From Rhodocyclaceae bacterium (GTDB taxonomy: Bacteria > Pseudomonadota > Gammaproteobacteria > Burkholderiales > Rhodocyclaceae), in contig JAABQX010000102.1 of NCBI GenBank assembly GCA_011391215.1, forward strand, positions 1 through 55,779: a stretch of 55,779 nucleotides of DNA, given 5' to 3'. Below are positions 46,775 to 54,192 of the stretch, in pieces. Numbering within the stretch: position 1 is the first letter of the stretch; each line of letters opens with the position of its first letter. A model generated the notes under the pieces. It was not told the origin of the DNA, made no database searches, and worked only from the letters and a program-made list of their open reading frames with translations. The translations under genes and the position numbers were made by a program.

Positions 46775-47100
46775 CAGGGTGCCGGATATTTGAGTGCGTT
46801 CTTGACGATCTTGTCGCGGGCGGCGGCGATCAGATCGATATCGAGCACATCGGCCAGTTCGACCAGGTAGATCAGCGTATCGGCCACCTCGTCGCGGATT
46901 TCCGAGAGCTTTGCCGGCGACGGTGCAAGGCTTTCCTCTGGCGTCGCCCACTGGAAGTGTTCGACCAGTTCGGCGGCCTCGACGATCATCGCCATCGCGA
47001 GGTTCTTCGGGGTGTGGAAGGGCTTCCAGTCACGCGCAGCGGCGAAGTCGCGCAGGGAAAGCTTGAGGGAATCGAGGTCAGTAATGGTGGCGGGGACCAT
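46774..47100 (-). CDS. MazG-like nucleotide pyrophosphohydrolase
   Basis: A 108-residue house-cleaning pyrophosphatase of the MazG/RS21-C6 type that hydrolyses nucleoside triphosphates, possibly dCTP or modified nucleotides. The all-helical fold has the metal-binding pattern AEAAELVEHFQW (written here as EAAELVEHFQW) followed by EIRDEVADTLIYLVELAD, the ExxE and ExxD pairs of the family. HTPKNLAMAM precedes it. It starts 2 bases after the VanZ stop, so they are co-transcribed. Confidence 0.87.
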   Translation of the reverse strand: MVPATITDLDSLKLSLRDFAAARDWKPFHTPKNLAMAMIVEAAELVEHFQWATPEESLAPSPAKLSEIRDEVADTLIYLVELADVLDIDLIAAARDKIVKNALKYPAP

Positions 47101-47102
47101 AG

Positions 47103-48149
47103 TTATCTCCGGAAAAGCATCAGCCAGGGCAGCGCGAGGAAAGGCCAGAGCGACGAAGCCAGGCGGGTCAGGCCGTTGAAATTGAGGAAGTGGCCCTGCT
47201 GCCAGACGCTCAAGGTATTTTCGAGATAGGGATTGTCGGGCATCAGGTTGGCGAGCACGGTGGCGAGCATCAACATCATGGCCGCCAGCGCCTGTTGCTC
47301 ACCCGGCGTAAATCTGAGTGCGCCGGCCCACAGGATAATGCCCAGCGCCAGCCCGCCCAGCGTGCCGGGTGTCATCCAGGCGAAGCCCAGCACGCTTTGC
47401 ATCAGCACCATCATGGCAAAGCTTTTGATCAGCATGGCGGCACCGAGCATGGCCAGCGGCAACAGGACCGGATGGTTGGCGGCCAGCCGGCTGCCGATCA
47501 GCGCGATGGCCAAGGTCTGCGCGGCGACGGTGATCATTTCCAGTTCGATGAAGCGGCCAGCCTCGAAGTCGAGCGCGGCGGGCAAGTCCAGCAGGCCGCG
47601 CAGGTTGCCGTTGCCGAACAGGAAAGTTTCGGGATTGAGCTGGGTCAGCAGCCAGAGCGCCACCAGCAGCAAGCCACGATCGCCGGTCAGGCCGGTGAGA
47701 AAACGCCGTTCGCGCCAGGCATGCAGCCGGCCGCCGTCGAGCAGGTCGCGCCCCCAGCGCAGGCCGGCGGCCGCGCCAATGAATGCGCCCAGGGTATTGC
47801 TGGCGAAATCGAGGTTCGAGGGCACGCGGCTGGGCAGGAAGTTCTGCACGGTTTCCACATTCAGGGAAAGCAGGCCGCCCGCCAGCGTGGCGATGATGAA
47901 TGCGGCGCCTGGCTTCAGGCGAACCGATAGCACCGTCGCCCATAAAAACCCGAAGGGCAGGTAGGCGAACGCATTCATGACGAGATCGAACGCGGTGGTG
48001 TAACGCAGCCAGCCGGTAGTGAGAAAGGCCAGCGGGGCAACACCCGAATCGCGCCAGTCGCTGAAGGGGTAGAGGCTGCCGTAGAGCGCCAGCAGCGTAT
48101 AGGCGCTGGCGAGCTGGAGCGGCAGGTTGGCAGACGTGCGCGAACTCAC
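47103..48149 (-). CDS. VanZ family membrane protein
   Basis: A 348-residue polytopic protein with about ten membrane segments. The N-terminal third shows the VanZ-like pattern (FDLVMNAFAYLPFGFLWATV, then NVETVQNFLPSRVPSNLDFASNTLGAFIG in blocks). The C-terminal two thirds is an additional membrane domain. In enterococci VanZ raises teicoplanin resistance, but the bacterial family is broad and its role here is unknown. It precedes the MazG-like gene by 2 bases and follows ubiT by 24 bases. Confidence 0.78.
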   Translation of the reverse strand: MSSRTSANLPLQLASAYTLLALYGSLYPFSDWRDSGVAPLAFLTTGWLRYTTAFDLVMNAFAYLPFGFLWATVLSVRLKPGAAFIIATLAGGLLSLNVETVQNFLPSRVPSNLDFASNTLGAFIGAAAGLRWGRDLLDGGRLHAWRERRFLTGLTGDRGLLLVALWLLTQLNPETFLFGNGNLRGLLDLPAALDFEAGRFIELEMITVAAQTLAIALIGSRLAANHPVLLPLAMLGAAMLIKSFAMMVLMQSVLGFAWMTPGTLGGLALGIILWAGALRFTPGEQQALAAMMLMLATVLANLMPDNPYLENTLSVWQQGHFLNFNGLTRLASSLWPFLALPWLMLFRR

Positions 48150-48173
48150 CCGGGCTTACGCGGATGAAAACGT

Positions 48174-48665
48174 TCAGGCGCTGTGCGGTGTCGCCAGCCG
48201 GGCGCGCAGGCGATGGAGCAGTTCGGCTGGGCTCAGGCGCGCCGCGTCAAAGCGTGGCAGGTCGATGCCGTCGAGGGTGTTCTTCACCAGCAGGCCGAGA
48301 TCGGTGTCGCCTTCCATCAGCAGACGGCGGTTGAAGAACAGCGTGTCGGGATCTTCCTCGCGCATCAGCAGGGCAATGAAGTCGCGGGAACGCGCGGAGA
48401 TGGTCAGGTCGGGCGCGGTGGCAGCGAAGATTGGCCGGAAGCCGCGTGTGCCATAGGTGAAGCGCAGCGTCATGCCGGCATCCAGTACGCGGATGGAGAA
48501 GCGCTTGCCGATCAGCGGCTCCAATGGTTCGCGCGGCAACAGGCGGCCGAGCGCGAGGTTGAGGCCGGTGACCAGTGCGAGCGTCGGCGGCAGTTGCGGC
48601 AACTTGCTGCCCAGGCGCGCCAGGGCAGCTGGCAGGGTGAAGTCGGGCAATTTGAAGTTCGTCAT
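48174..48665 (-). CDS. ubiT: ubiquinone biosynthesis accessory factor UbiT (SCP2 domain)
   Basis: A 163-residue SCP2-type lipid-binding protein. With UbiU and UbiV it supports ubiquinone synthesis without oxygen. The sequence has the SCP2 pattern [45 protein letters not shown] and [19 protein letters not shown]. The start at 48665 overlaps the ubiV stop by 4 bases. Its place in ubiU-ubiV-ubiT makes the identification firm despite the short length. Confidence 0.9.
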   Translation of the reverse strand: MTNFKLPDFTLPAALARLGSKLPQLPPTLALVTGLNLALGRLLPREPLEPLIGKRFSIRVLDAGMTLRFTYGTRGFRPIFAATAPDLTISARSRDFIALLMREEDPDTLFFNRRLLMEGDTDLGLLVKNTLDGIDLPRFDAARLSPAELLHRLRARLATPHSA

Positions 48666-49552
48666 GTTGTGACCCAATCGAGACCAGGTTTTTCATACCA
48701 GAAGCCGTTGCAATAATCGCCGGCCGGCAACTGCGCGGGAAGTTTGTCGAGCAGGTTACGATAGCCGGCAATCAGTGCGGGCATGGAGTCGGATTGTGGC
48801 GACAGACGTATCAGGCCGACGCCGCTGGTAACGAGTTCCGGCAGTTCGCGCTCCAGATGATAAACCTTCGCGGACATGGTCTGGATGCCGTTCAGCGTAA
48901 GGAAGGCCTCGCCCTCGCGCGTTTTCAGCGTCAGGCCGTCGGGGAATTCGATGCAGCGGAATTCGCAGGTGTCTTTCTGCAAGTGGTAACGCCGCGCAGT
49001 GAAACAGCGCGCCGAGTAGGCGAGCGGCAGGCGGCCATGCACGAACACTTCCGTCTCCATGTTGGCAGGCATTTCCTTCTGCTCATTTGCCAACATTGCC
49101 GCCAGCGCGGCACGGCCGATTTCCGGCGGCATCACCCAGCGTGTCGCGCCGCAGTCAGCCAGTAACTTGAGGGTATGGCTGTTGAAGATATTCAGTGTCG
49201 GCCCGGCGACGAAGGGCTGGCCGCGCTCGGCGAGTTGCCGTACCGCGCCCATTTCGTTGGCCTCTACAGTGAGGCGCGGATCGTCCTTTGCGGCGTCCAT
49301 CAACCGGCGCACCGCCTTCAGGTCAGATTCGGATTCGATGAGCGGCAGCGTCGAAAAGGCCACCGCCTTGCCGGCATCGGCCAGCACCGTGGCGACTTCC
49401 AGCCAGTCGTCGAGGCGCATTTCGTGGCGGCGCGAGCAGACAGCTTCGCCGAGGTAGATGACGTCGACCGGCTGCTCCGCCATCTCGGCGTAGAAATCCA
49501 TGGTCTGCTGGCGCGACCAGTAATAGAGCAAGGGGCCAAGAGAGAGCTTCAT
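48662..49552 (-). CDS. ubiV: oxygen-independent ubiquinone hydroxylation protein UbiV
   Basis: A U32-peptidase-like iron-sulfur protein that forms a complex with UbiU for anaerobic ring hydroxylation of ubiquinone. The 296-residue product starts [12 protein letters not shown], like known UbiV. It has the cluster cysteines C39, C183, C196 and C200 (spacing CX12CX3C), and [11 protein letters not shown]. The ATG at 49552 overlaps the ubiU stop (ATGA); an ATG two codons upstream is less likely. The oxygen-independent route matches a facultatively anaerobic respirer. Confidence 0.93.
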   Translation of the reverse strand: MKLSLGPLLYYWSRQQTMDFYAEMAEQPVDVIYLGEAVCSRRHEMRLDDWLEVATVLADAGKAVAFSTLPLIESESDLKAVRRLMDAAKDDPRLTVEANEMGAVRQLAERGQPFVAGPTLNIFNSHTLKLLADCGATRWVMPPEIGRAALAAMLANEQKEMPANMETEVFVHGRLPLAYSARCFTARRYHLQKDTCEFRCIEFPDGLTLKTREGEAFLTLNGIQTMSAKVYHLERELPELVTSGVGLIRLSPQSDSMPALIAGYRNLLDKLPAQLPAGDYCNGFWYEKPGLDWVTT

Positions 49553-50556
49553 TTCCATGGTCGGTTGTAGGCGCCCAACGTCGCCGACTGGCCTTCCGAT
49601 ACCTTGTTGAGCTCGGCCATCCACGCCGCCTTCGCGACAAAATGCTCGGGGTCGCGCCGGCAGGAATCGATGGCCTCGCGCCACACCTTGGTGACTTGCG
49701 TGACGTAAGCCGGGCTGCGCTGGCGGCCCTCGATCTTGATGGCGCAGACGCCGATCTTCATCAGCTCTGGGAGTAGTTCCAGCGTATTCAGGCTGGCCGG
49801 CTCCTCGATGGCGTAATAGGTTTCCTCATCCACCTCGAAGCGCCCCTTGCACAGCGTCGGGTAGCCGGCGCGCTCATCTTTGCCAAAGCGGTCGATGAGG
49901 ATGCCGTTCAAGCGCGTTTCCATGCCGGCCGGCGTTTCTTCATAGCGCACTGCTTTGCCCGGTGAGCAGGCGCCGTTGCAGTTGGGCGAGGTGCCGGTGG
50001 CGTAGGCCGACAGCGCACAGCGCCCTTCAACCATCACGCACAGGCCGCCGAAACCGAACACCTCGATCTCGACCGGCGTGTTCTGCACCACCTGCTCGAC
50101 CTGCGCCATCGATAGCACGCGCGGCAACACGGCACGCTGGATGTTGAAGCGTTCGCGATAGAAATTTATCGCCTCGTAGTTGGTCGCCGAACCCTGCACG
50201 GACAAGTGCAGGCGCAGTTGCGGGTGGGTGCGGTGTGCATACTCCATCAGGCCGGGATCGGCGAGGATCACCGCATCGACACCGAAGGCCGCCGCCTTGT
50301 CCACCGCTGCCGTCCACTTCACCCAGTTGTCGCTCAACGGATAGGTGTTGAGGGCGACCAGCACCTTCACGCCGCGTTGGTGGGCGTAGGCGATGCCCGT
50401 TTTCAGGCTGGCATCGTCGAAATTCAGCCCGGTGAAATTGCGCGCGTTGGTCTCGTCGCGGAACCCGGTGTAAACGCAATTCGCCCCGTGATCGACAGCG
50501 GTTTTCAGCGCCGGCAAGCCGCCGGCAGGGCAGACGAGTTCGAAAGCTGAGCTCAT
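49549..50556 (-). CDS. ubiU: oxygen-independent ubiquinone hydroxylation protein UbiU
   Basis: A U32-peptidase-family iron-sulfur protein that partners UbiV. The 335-residue product has [19 protein letters not shown] near the start and [13 protein letters not shown]. Its cluster cysteines are C173, C180, C197 and one near 236, the first three in [15 protein letters not shown] and [23 protein letters not shown] follows. It is the first gene of ubiU-ubiV-ubiT, whose members overlap by 4 bases each. Confidence 0.93.
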   Translation of the reverse strand: MSSAFELVCPAGGLPALKTAVDHGANCVYTGFRDETNARNFTGLNFDDASLKTGIAYAHQRGVKVLVALNTYPLSDNWVKWTAAVDKAAAFGVDAVILADPGLMEYAHRTHPQLRLHLSVQGSATNYEAINFYRERFNIQRAVLPRVLSMAQVEQVVQNTPVEIEVFGFGGLCVMVEGRCALSAYATGTSPNCNGACSPGKAVRYEETPAGMETRLNGILIDRFGKDERAGYPTLCKGRFEVDEETYYAIEEPASLNTLELLPELMKIGVCAIKIEGRQRSPAYVTQVTKVWREAIDSCRRDPEHFVAKAAWMAELNKVSEGQSATLGAYNRPWK

Positions 50557-50631
50557 GGCAAGGGTGAAAAAGGTGACGGCGGACTATAAGTGCGCCATGA
50601 TTTTCGTAGCTTGACTTGGGTCAACGGCGAT

Positions 50632-50655
50632 AAAAGTCGGCACTGGCGGGATGGC
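50632..50655 (+). repeat. 24-bp dispersed element between ubiU and the Cache-GGDEF gene
   Basis: 22 of 24 positions match. It lies 3 bases from the stop of the minus-strand cyclase gene but in the opposite orientation, unlike the other stop-proximal copies. Confidence 0.85.
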
Positions 50656-50658
50656 GCA

Positions 50659-52125
50659 TTACGCCATATTCGACTGCGTCGCCACCTTCACCCGGTTGCG
50701 CCCGGCGTTCTTCGCTTCGTACAAGGCGGCGTCGGCGCGATTCACCGTCAGGTCCGGTAACTCCGTGCCGTCGTATTGGCTGACGCCGATGCTGATTGTC
50801 ACGGGGATGGTTTGGCCATTCACCACGATGGCCGCCGCCTCGATTTTTTGCCGCAGGGTTTCGGCGATACGCTGTCCCTCGGTGAGGTCGCATCCCTTCA
50901 TGACCATCAGGAACTCCTCGCCGCCCCAGCGCGCGGCGATGTCGGAGGCGCGCAAGCCGGCCAGCAGCCGTTCCGCAATGAGCTGCAAAACCTGGTCGCC
51001 GGCCAGATGGCCATGACGGTCGTTGATTTCCTTGAAGTGGTCGACGTCAGCCAGCAGCACCGCGATCGGCTGTGGCGCGCGGCGGTATTCGGCCAGCAAC
51101 TTGTCGATGAGGATGGTGAAGGCATGACGATTGAGCAGACCGGTCAGCTTGTCGGTCGAGGCCATTTCCTCGATACGCAGCTGATAACGGGAAAACGCCA
51201 CATGGATGAGGATAACGACAAAGAGCGTCACCACCAGGCTGATGGCAAGGCTGGCGTACAGCGTCTGGCGGATGCCGGCCAGCGCGACCGACTCGTTTTG
51301 TTCGACAAACAGATACCACTTGATCTCCGGCAGATAGTTGACGTGAAGGATATGGTTGTCCCCGTCGGCCTCATACTGATAAGAGCCGTGCCGCTCCTGC
51401 AGGATGCGGTCGAGCAGCGGCCCGAGACCGGGCTGCTGGCGCAAGGCTGGCGCGGGCTGCGCCTGCTTGCCCAAACTCACCCGCTCCCCGCGCGAATTGG
51501 CGAAATAGATGGTGCGGTTGAAACGCGCCTGGTATTCACCGATCAGGCGTTGCACGGCATCGACCGTCAGGCCGATGCCCGTTGCGCCGATGTAGTCGCC
51601 GTTGTAGTCGAACACCCGGTAATTGATGAAGATGGTCAGGGCGTCGTCGTTGGCGAGGTCGGGATCGATATTGATCTCATAATCCTCGCTCATGCCGCGC
51701 ACGCGGGAATACCAGGCATCGCGCGGCTCGAAGGACGATATCCGTTTCAGCACGCCGTCGCCGGTATAGTAATTCGCCGTCTTTTCGGATATGAAGAAAC
51801 TGCTGAAGGCTCCATGACGTTCCTTGACCTCCTTGAGGTAACGCGCCATTTCGCCGGGCTCCTTCTCGCCCCGCAGCACCCAGTCACGCATGAAGGTATC
51901 GTGCGCCATGGTCGAGGAGATCAGCACCGGCCGCACGAGATCCTTCTGGATTTCGGAGTAGATGTTACTGGAAGTCAGCGGCAGGTCCTGATCGATGATC
52001 GCGGCGCGAATCGCCTGGCGCGACACTTGATAGCCGATCAGCGAAATGGCCATGAATCCCGTGGTCAGTAACACCCACAGGATCAATACGAACTGGCGGC
52101 GGTCGAAAATACGCAGATTCTTCAT
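50659..52125 (-). CDS. diguanylate cyclase with periplasmic Cache-type sensor
   Basis: A 488-residue membrane enzyme that makes cyclic di-GMP. Membrane segments at about 10-30 and 300-322 flank a large periplasmic domain with dCache features (YYTGDGVLKRISSFEPRDAWY, FINYRVFDYNGDYIGATGIGL). The GGDEF domain has KLTGLLNRHAF, DVDHFKEINDRHGH and GGEEF near 401. An RxxD product-inhibition site (RASD) lies five residues before it. The start at 52125 is preferred over a longer frame. Second cyclase of the window. Confidence 0.88.
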   Translation of the reverse strand: MKNLRIFDRRQFVLILWVLLTTGFMAISLIGYQVSRQAIRAAIIDQDLPLTSSNIYSEIQKDLVRPVLISSTMAHDTFMRDWVLRGEKEPGEMARYLKEVKERHGAFSSFFISEKTANYYTGDGVLKRISSFEPRDAWYSRVRGMSEDYEINIDPDLANDDALTIFINYRVFDYNGDYIGATGIGLTVDAVQRLIGEYQARFNRTIYFANSRGERVSLGKQAQPAPALRQQPGLGPLLDRILQERHGSYQYEADGDNHILHVNYLPEIKWYLFVEQNESVALAGIRQTLYASLAISLVVTLFVVILIHVAFSRYQLRIEEMASTDKLTGLLNRHAFTILIDKLLAEYRRAPQPIAVLLADVDHFKEINDRHGHLAGDQVLQLIAERLLAGLRASDIAARWGGEEFLMVMKGCDLTEGQRIAETLRQKIEAAAIVVNGQTIPVTISIGVSQYDGTELPDLTVNRADAALYEAKNAGRNRVKVATQSNMA

Positions 52126-52135
52126 GGCCCGAATT

Positions 52136-52906
52136 TTAGCCCGAGCCGCGTGGCTTGCGTCCCGCACGGGCAAACAAGGCATCGAACAGCGGCCGTGGCA
52201 GCACTTTCAGCAATTGCGCTACCACGCCCATCTGCCAGGGCATCACGGCAAAGCGCGTGCCCCGCTCGATATGCCGTGCCATGCTGAGTACCGCGCGGTC
52301 AACTGGCATCAGGAAGGGCATGGGATACGGATTCTTTTCGGTCATTGGCGTATCGATATAGCCGGGTACCAGTGTCACGACTCTCACGCCGCTGCCGCGC
52401 AACTCGACCCGCAGGCTTTCCAGGTAGGCAATAGCGGCGGCCTTCGAGGCAGAGTAAGCGCCGGCTCCGGGCAAGCCACGGATGCCCGCCACCGAGGCGA
52501 CACCGACCAAACGACCCGCCCCCGCCTGCTTCATCGCTGCAAAGAAGGGCTGGAAGGCATGCACCATGCCCATCACGTTGGTCGCGAACACGCGCTGGAA
52601 GGCCGGCAGGTCTTCGAGTTCTTCGGTGAGCGTGCCGACGGAGATGCCGGCGTTGGCGATGACGATGTCGGGCACACCGCAGCGGGCGATGAAGTCCGTG
52701 CCGGCCGCCGCGAGCGCCGGGGCATCCGTGACATCCAGGGGATACAGATGGCAAGGCGTACCAGCCTCTGCGGCCAGGGCTTGCAAGGCATCACCGCGCC
52801 GCGCCGTCAGGCCGAGGGTGGCGCCTTGACTGGCGTAGTAGCGGACCAGCGCAGCGCCGATGCCCGACGAGGCACCGGTGATAAATACGCGCAGCGGTGG
52901 TTTCAG
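52136..52906 (-). CDS. short-chain dehydrogenase/reductase with apparent CTG start
   Basis: A 256-residue NAD(P)-dependent oxidoreductase. It shows the Rossmann motif FITGASSGIGAALV, NAGIS, the catalytic serine and YSASKAA, and VPGYIDTPMTEKN. Substrate unknown. The N-terminus needed for the cofactor motif extends upstream of the first ATG. In frame, back to the dsbA stop (52925-52927), there is no ATG, GTG or TTG. CTG at 52904-52906 gives the natural-looking start (M)KPPLRVFITGA. The CTG lies in the second unit of a short tandem duplication. Confidence 0.83.
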   Translation of the reverse strand: MKPPLRVFITGASSGIGAALVRYYASQGATLGLTARRGDALQALAAEAGTPCHLYPLDVTDAPALAAAGTDFIARCGVPDIVIANAGISVGTLTEELEDLPAFQRVFATNVMGMVHAFQPFFAAMKQAGAGRLVGVASVAGIRGLPGAGAYSASKAAAIAYLESLRVELRGSGVRVVTLVPGYIDTPMTEKNPYPMPFLMPVDRAVLSMARHIERGTRFAVMPWQMGVVAQLLKVLPRPLFDALFARAGRKPRGSG

Positions 52907-52927
52907 GGGCCTATTTCCAGGGGCCTA
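52901..52927. repeat. tandem duplication at the dsbA/SDR junction
   Basis: On the minus strand TAGGCCCCTGGAAA is followed directly by TAGGCCCCTGAAA. The first unit starts with the dsbA stop codon; the second supplies the apparent CTG start of the SDR gene. Confidence 0.75.
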
Positions 52928-53560
52928 CTTCTTGATTTCGGCGCGATTCTTGACGATCAGGTTATCGACGACGCGCAGCATGTCGGGGAAGCTGCCGACA
53001 TCGGGGGCGGGCATGTACTTGCCACCGACGATCAATACCGGCACACCACCGAAGCCATATTCCTGGGTCATCTCGGTGGCCTGCCTGACCTTGCCTTCGA
53101 CGGAAAAGGATTTGTACATGTCGGTAAACTTCTTGGTATCGACACCCTGTTTGGCCATCCAGTCGAGCAGGATTTTCTCGTCGCCGAGGTTGATGCGCTG
53201 CTTCACCATGGCGTCGAACACGGCGACGTGCAGTTTCCCGAGCAGATCCATGGCTTCTAGCGTGTAATAAATGCGTGCACCCTGTGCCCATTTTTCATTG
53301 AAAACCGCCGGGACCTTCTTGAACGAAACATCTGCGGGGAGCTTTTTCACCCACGCCTGGAGCGCGGGCTCGAAATCGGCACAGTGCGGGCAGCCATACC
53401 AGAAAAATTCCACCACCTCGACTTTGCCGTTCTTCTCGGTCGGCTGCGGCGTCTGCAGGCGCATGTATTGTTTACCCTCGATAGGCTCGGCGGCGAACAC
53501 CGGCAGGGCAACGAAAATTCCGGCGACCAACATCGTCAGCAAGGTGCGCAGCAGCTTCAT
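52925..53560 (-). CDS. dsbA: periplasmic thiol:disulfide oxidoreductase DsbA
   Basis: It introduces disulfides into exported proteins. The 211-residue product has a signal peptide (to about residue 23, VFA-AEP). The thioredoxin-fold active site is C57-P-H-C60 in FFWYGCPHCADF, with the cis-proline loop in FGGVPVLIVGGKY. The length is standard. Exported substrates in this window with paired cysteines include the PsiF-repeat protein, cytochrome c5 and the small lipoprotein. It follows the SPOR gene by 11 bases. Confidence 0.93.
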   Translation of the reverse strand: MKLLRTLLTMLVAGIFVALPVFAAEPIEGKQYMRLQTPQPTEKNGKVEVVEFFWYGCPHCADFEPALQAWVKKLPADVSFKKVPAVFNEKWAQGARIYYTLEAMDLLGKLHVAVFDAMVKQRINLGDEKILLDWMAKQGVDTKKFTDMYKSFSVEGKVRQATEMTQEYGFGGVPVLIVGGKYMPAPDVGSFPDMLRVVDNLIVKNRAEIKK

Positions 53561-53571
53561 GGGATTCCTTT

Positions 53572-54192
53572 CTAGTCTTTGCCCCGAACCACGGTGGCCG
53601 GGATGCTACTTTGAGACAACTGGTTACGCGCCCGGTTCATTTCTTCGACGCTGGCATAGGGGCCGATGCGCACGCGGTGCATCACGCCCTTGTCCGGCAC
53701 GGTGACCTCGACCACGTTCGCCTCGAAACCAAGCATCGCCAGGCGGGCTTTCAAATTATCCGCATCGGCGCTTTTCTGGAAAGCGCCGACCTGCAGGAAC
53801 TGGCTGCCTGATGTGGGGGTCGCCGCCGGTGTCGCAGCGGCTGTCGCCGGCGCCGGGTTCTTGGTCGTTGGCGTACCTGACGCACCCGGCGTACCGCCAG
53901 GCGTCGCCTGTTTCTTGCCCTCAAGGATGTCGTAGAAATCGAACTTGCGCTCGAGCGGCTTGTCGCCCGGCTTGCCCGGCAGGGCCACGGGCGCCTTGTC
54001 AGCCTCACCGTTGAGTTTTGCCTCCGGCTTCGCTCCCTTGTCGACAAAGGGCAACGGCGTCTTGTTGAGTAACCAGACCACCCCGAAAGAAATCAACACG
54101 CCGACCACCAGGCCGAGGGCCAGGCCAATCAGGGTGCCGCCAGCCTGGTATTGGCCGTCCCGCCAGCGCCGACTTTTGAGAATTTTCTTCAT
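53572..54192 (-). CDS. SPOR-domain membrane protein
   Basis: A 206-residue inner-membrane protein. It has a basic cytoplasmic start, one membrane segment (about 19-40, GLALGLVVGVLISFGVVWLL), a Pro/Ala/Thr-rich linker and a C-terminal SPOR domain (about 128-204). That domain has FLQVGAFQKSADADNLKARL and HRVRIGPYASVEEMNRARNQL, which binds denuded peptidoglycan at division sites. This is the FtsN-like architecture that usually follows argS in betaproteobacteria. The start at 54192 overlaps the argS stop (TGATG). The cytoplasmic segment KSRRWRDG is encoded by a perfect 24-bp element. Confidence 0.88.
   Translation of the reverse strand: MKKILKSRRWRDGQYQAGGTLIGLALGLVVGVLISFGVVWLLNKTPLPFVDKGAKPEAKLNGEADKAPVALPGKPGDKPLERKFDFYDILEGKKQATPGGTPGASGTPTTKNPAPATAAATPAATPTSGSQFLQVGAFQKSADADNLKARLAMLGFEANVVEVTVPDKGVMHRVRIGPYASVEEMNRARNQLSQSSIPATVVRGKD
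54154..54177 (-). repeat. 24-bp dispersed element inside the SPOR gene (perfect consensus copy)
   Basis: All 24 positions match. It is in sense orientation, five codons into the gene. Confidence 0.9.
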
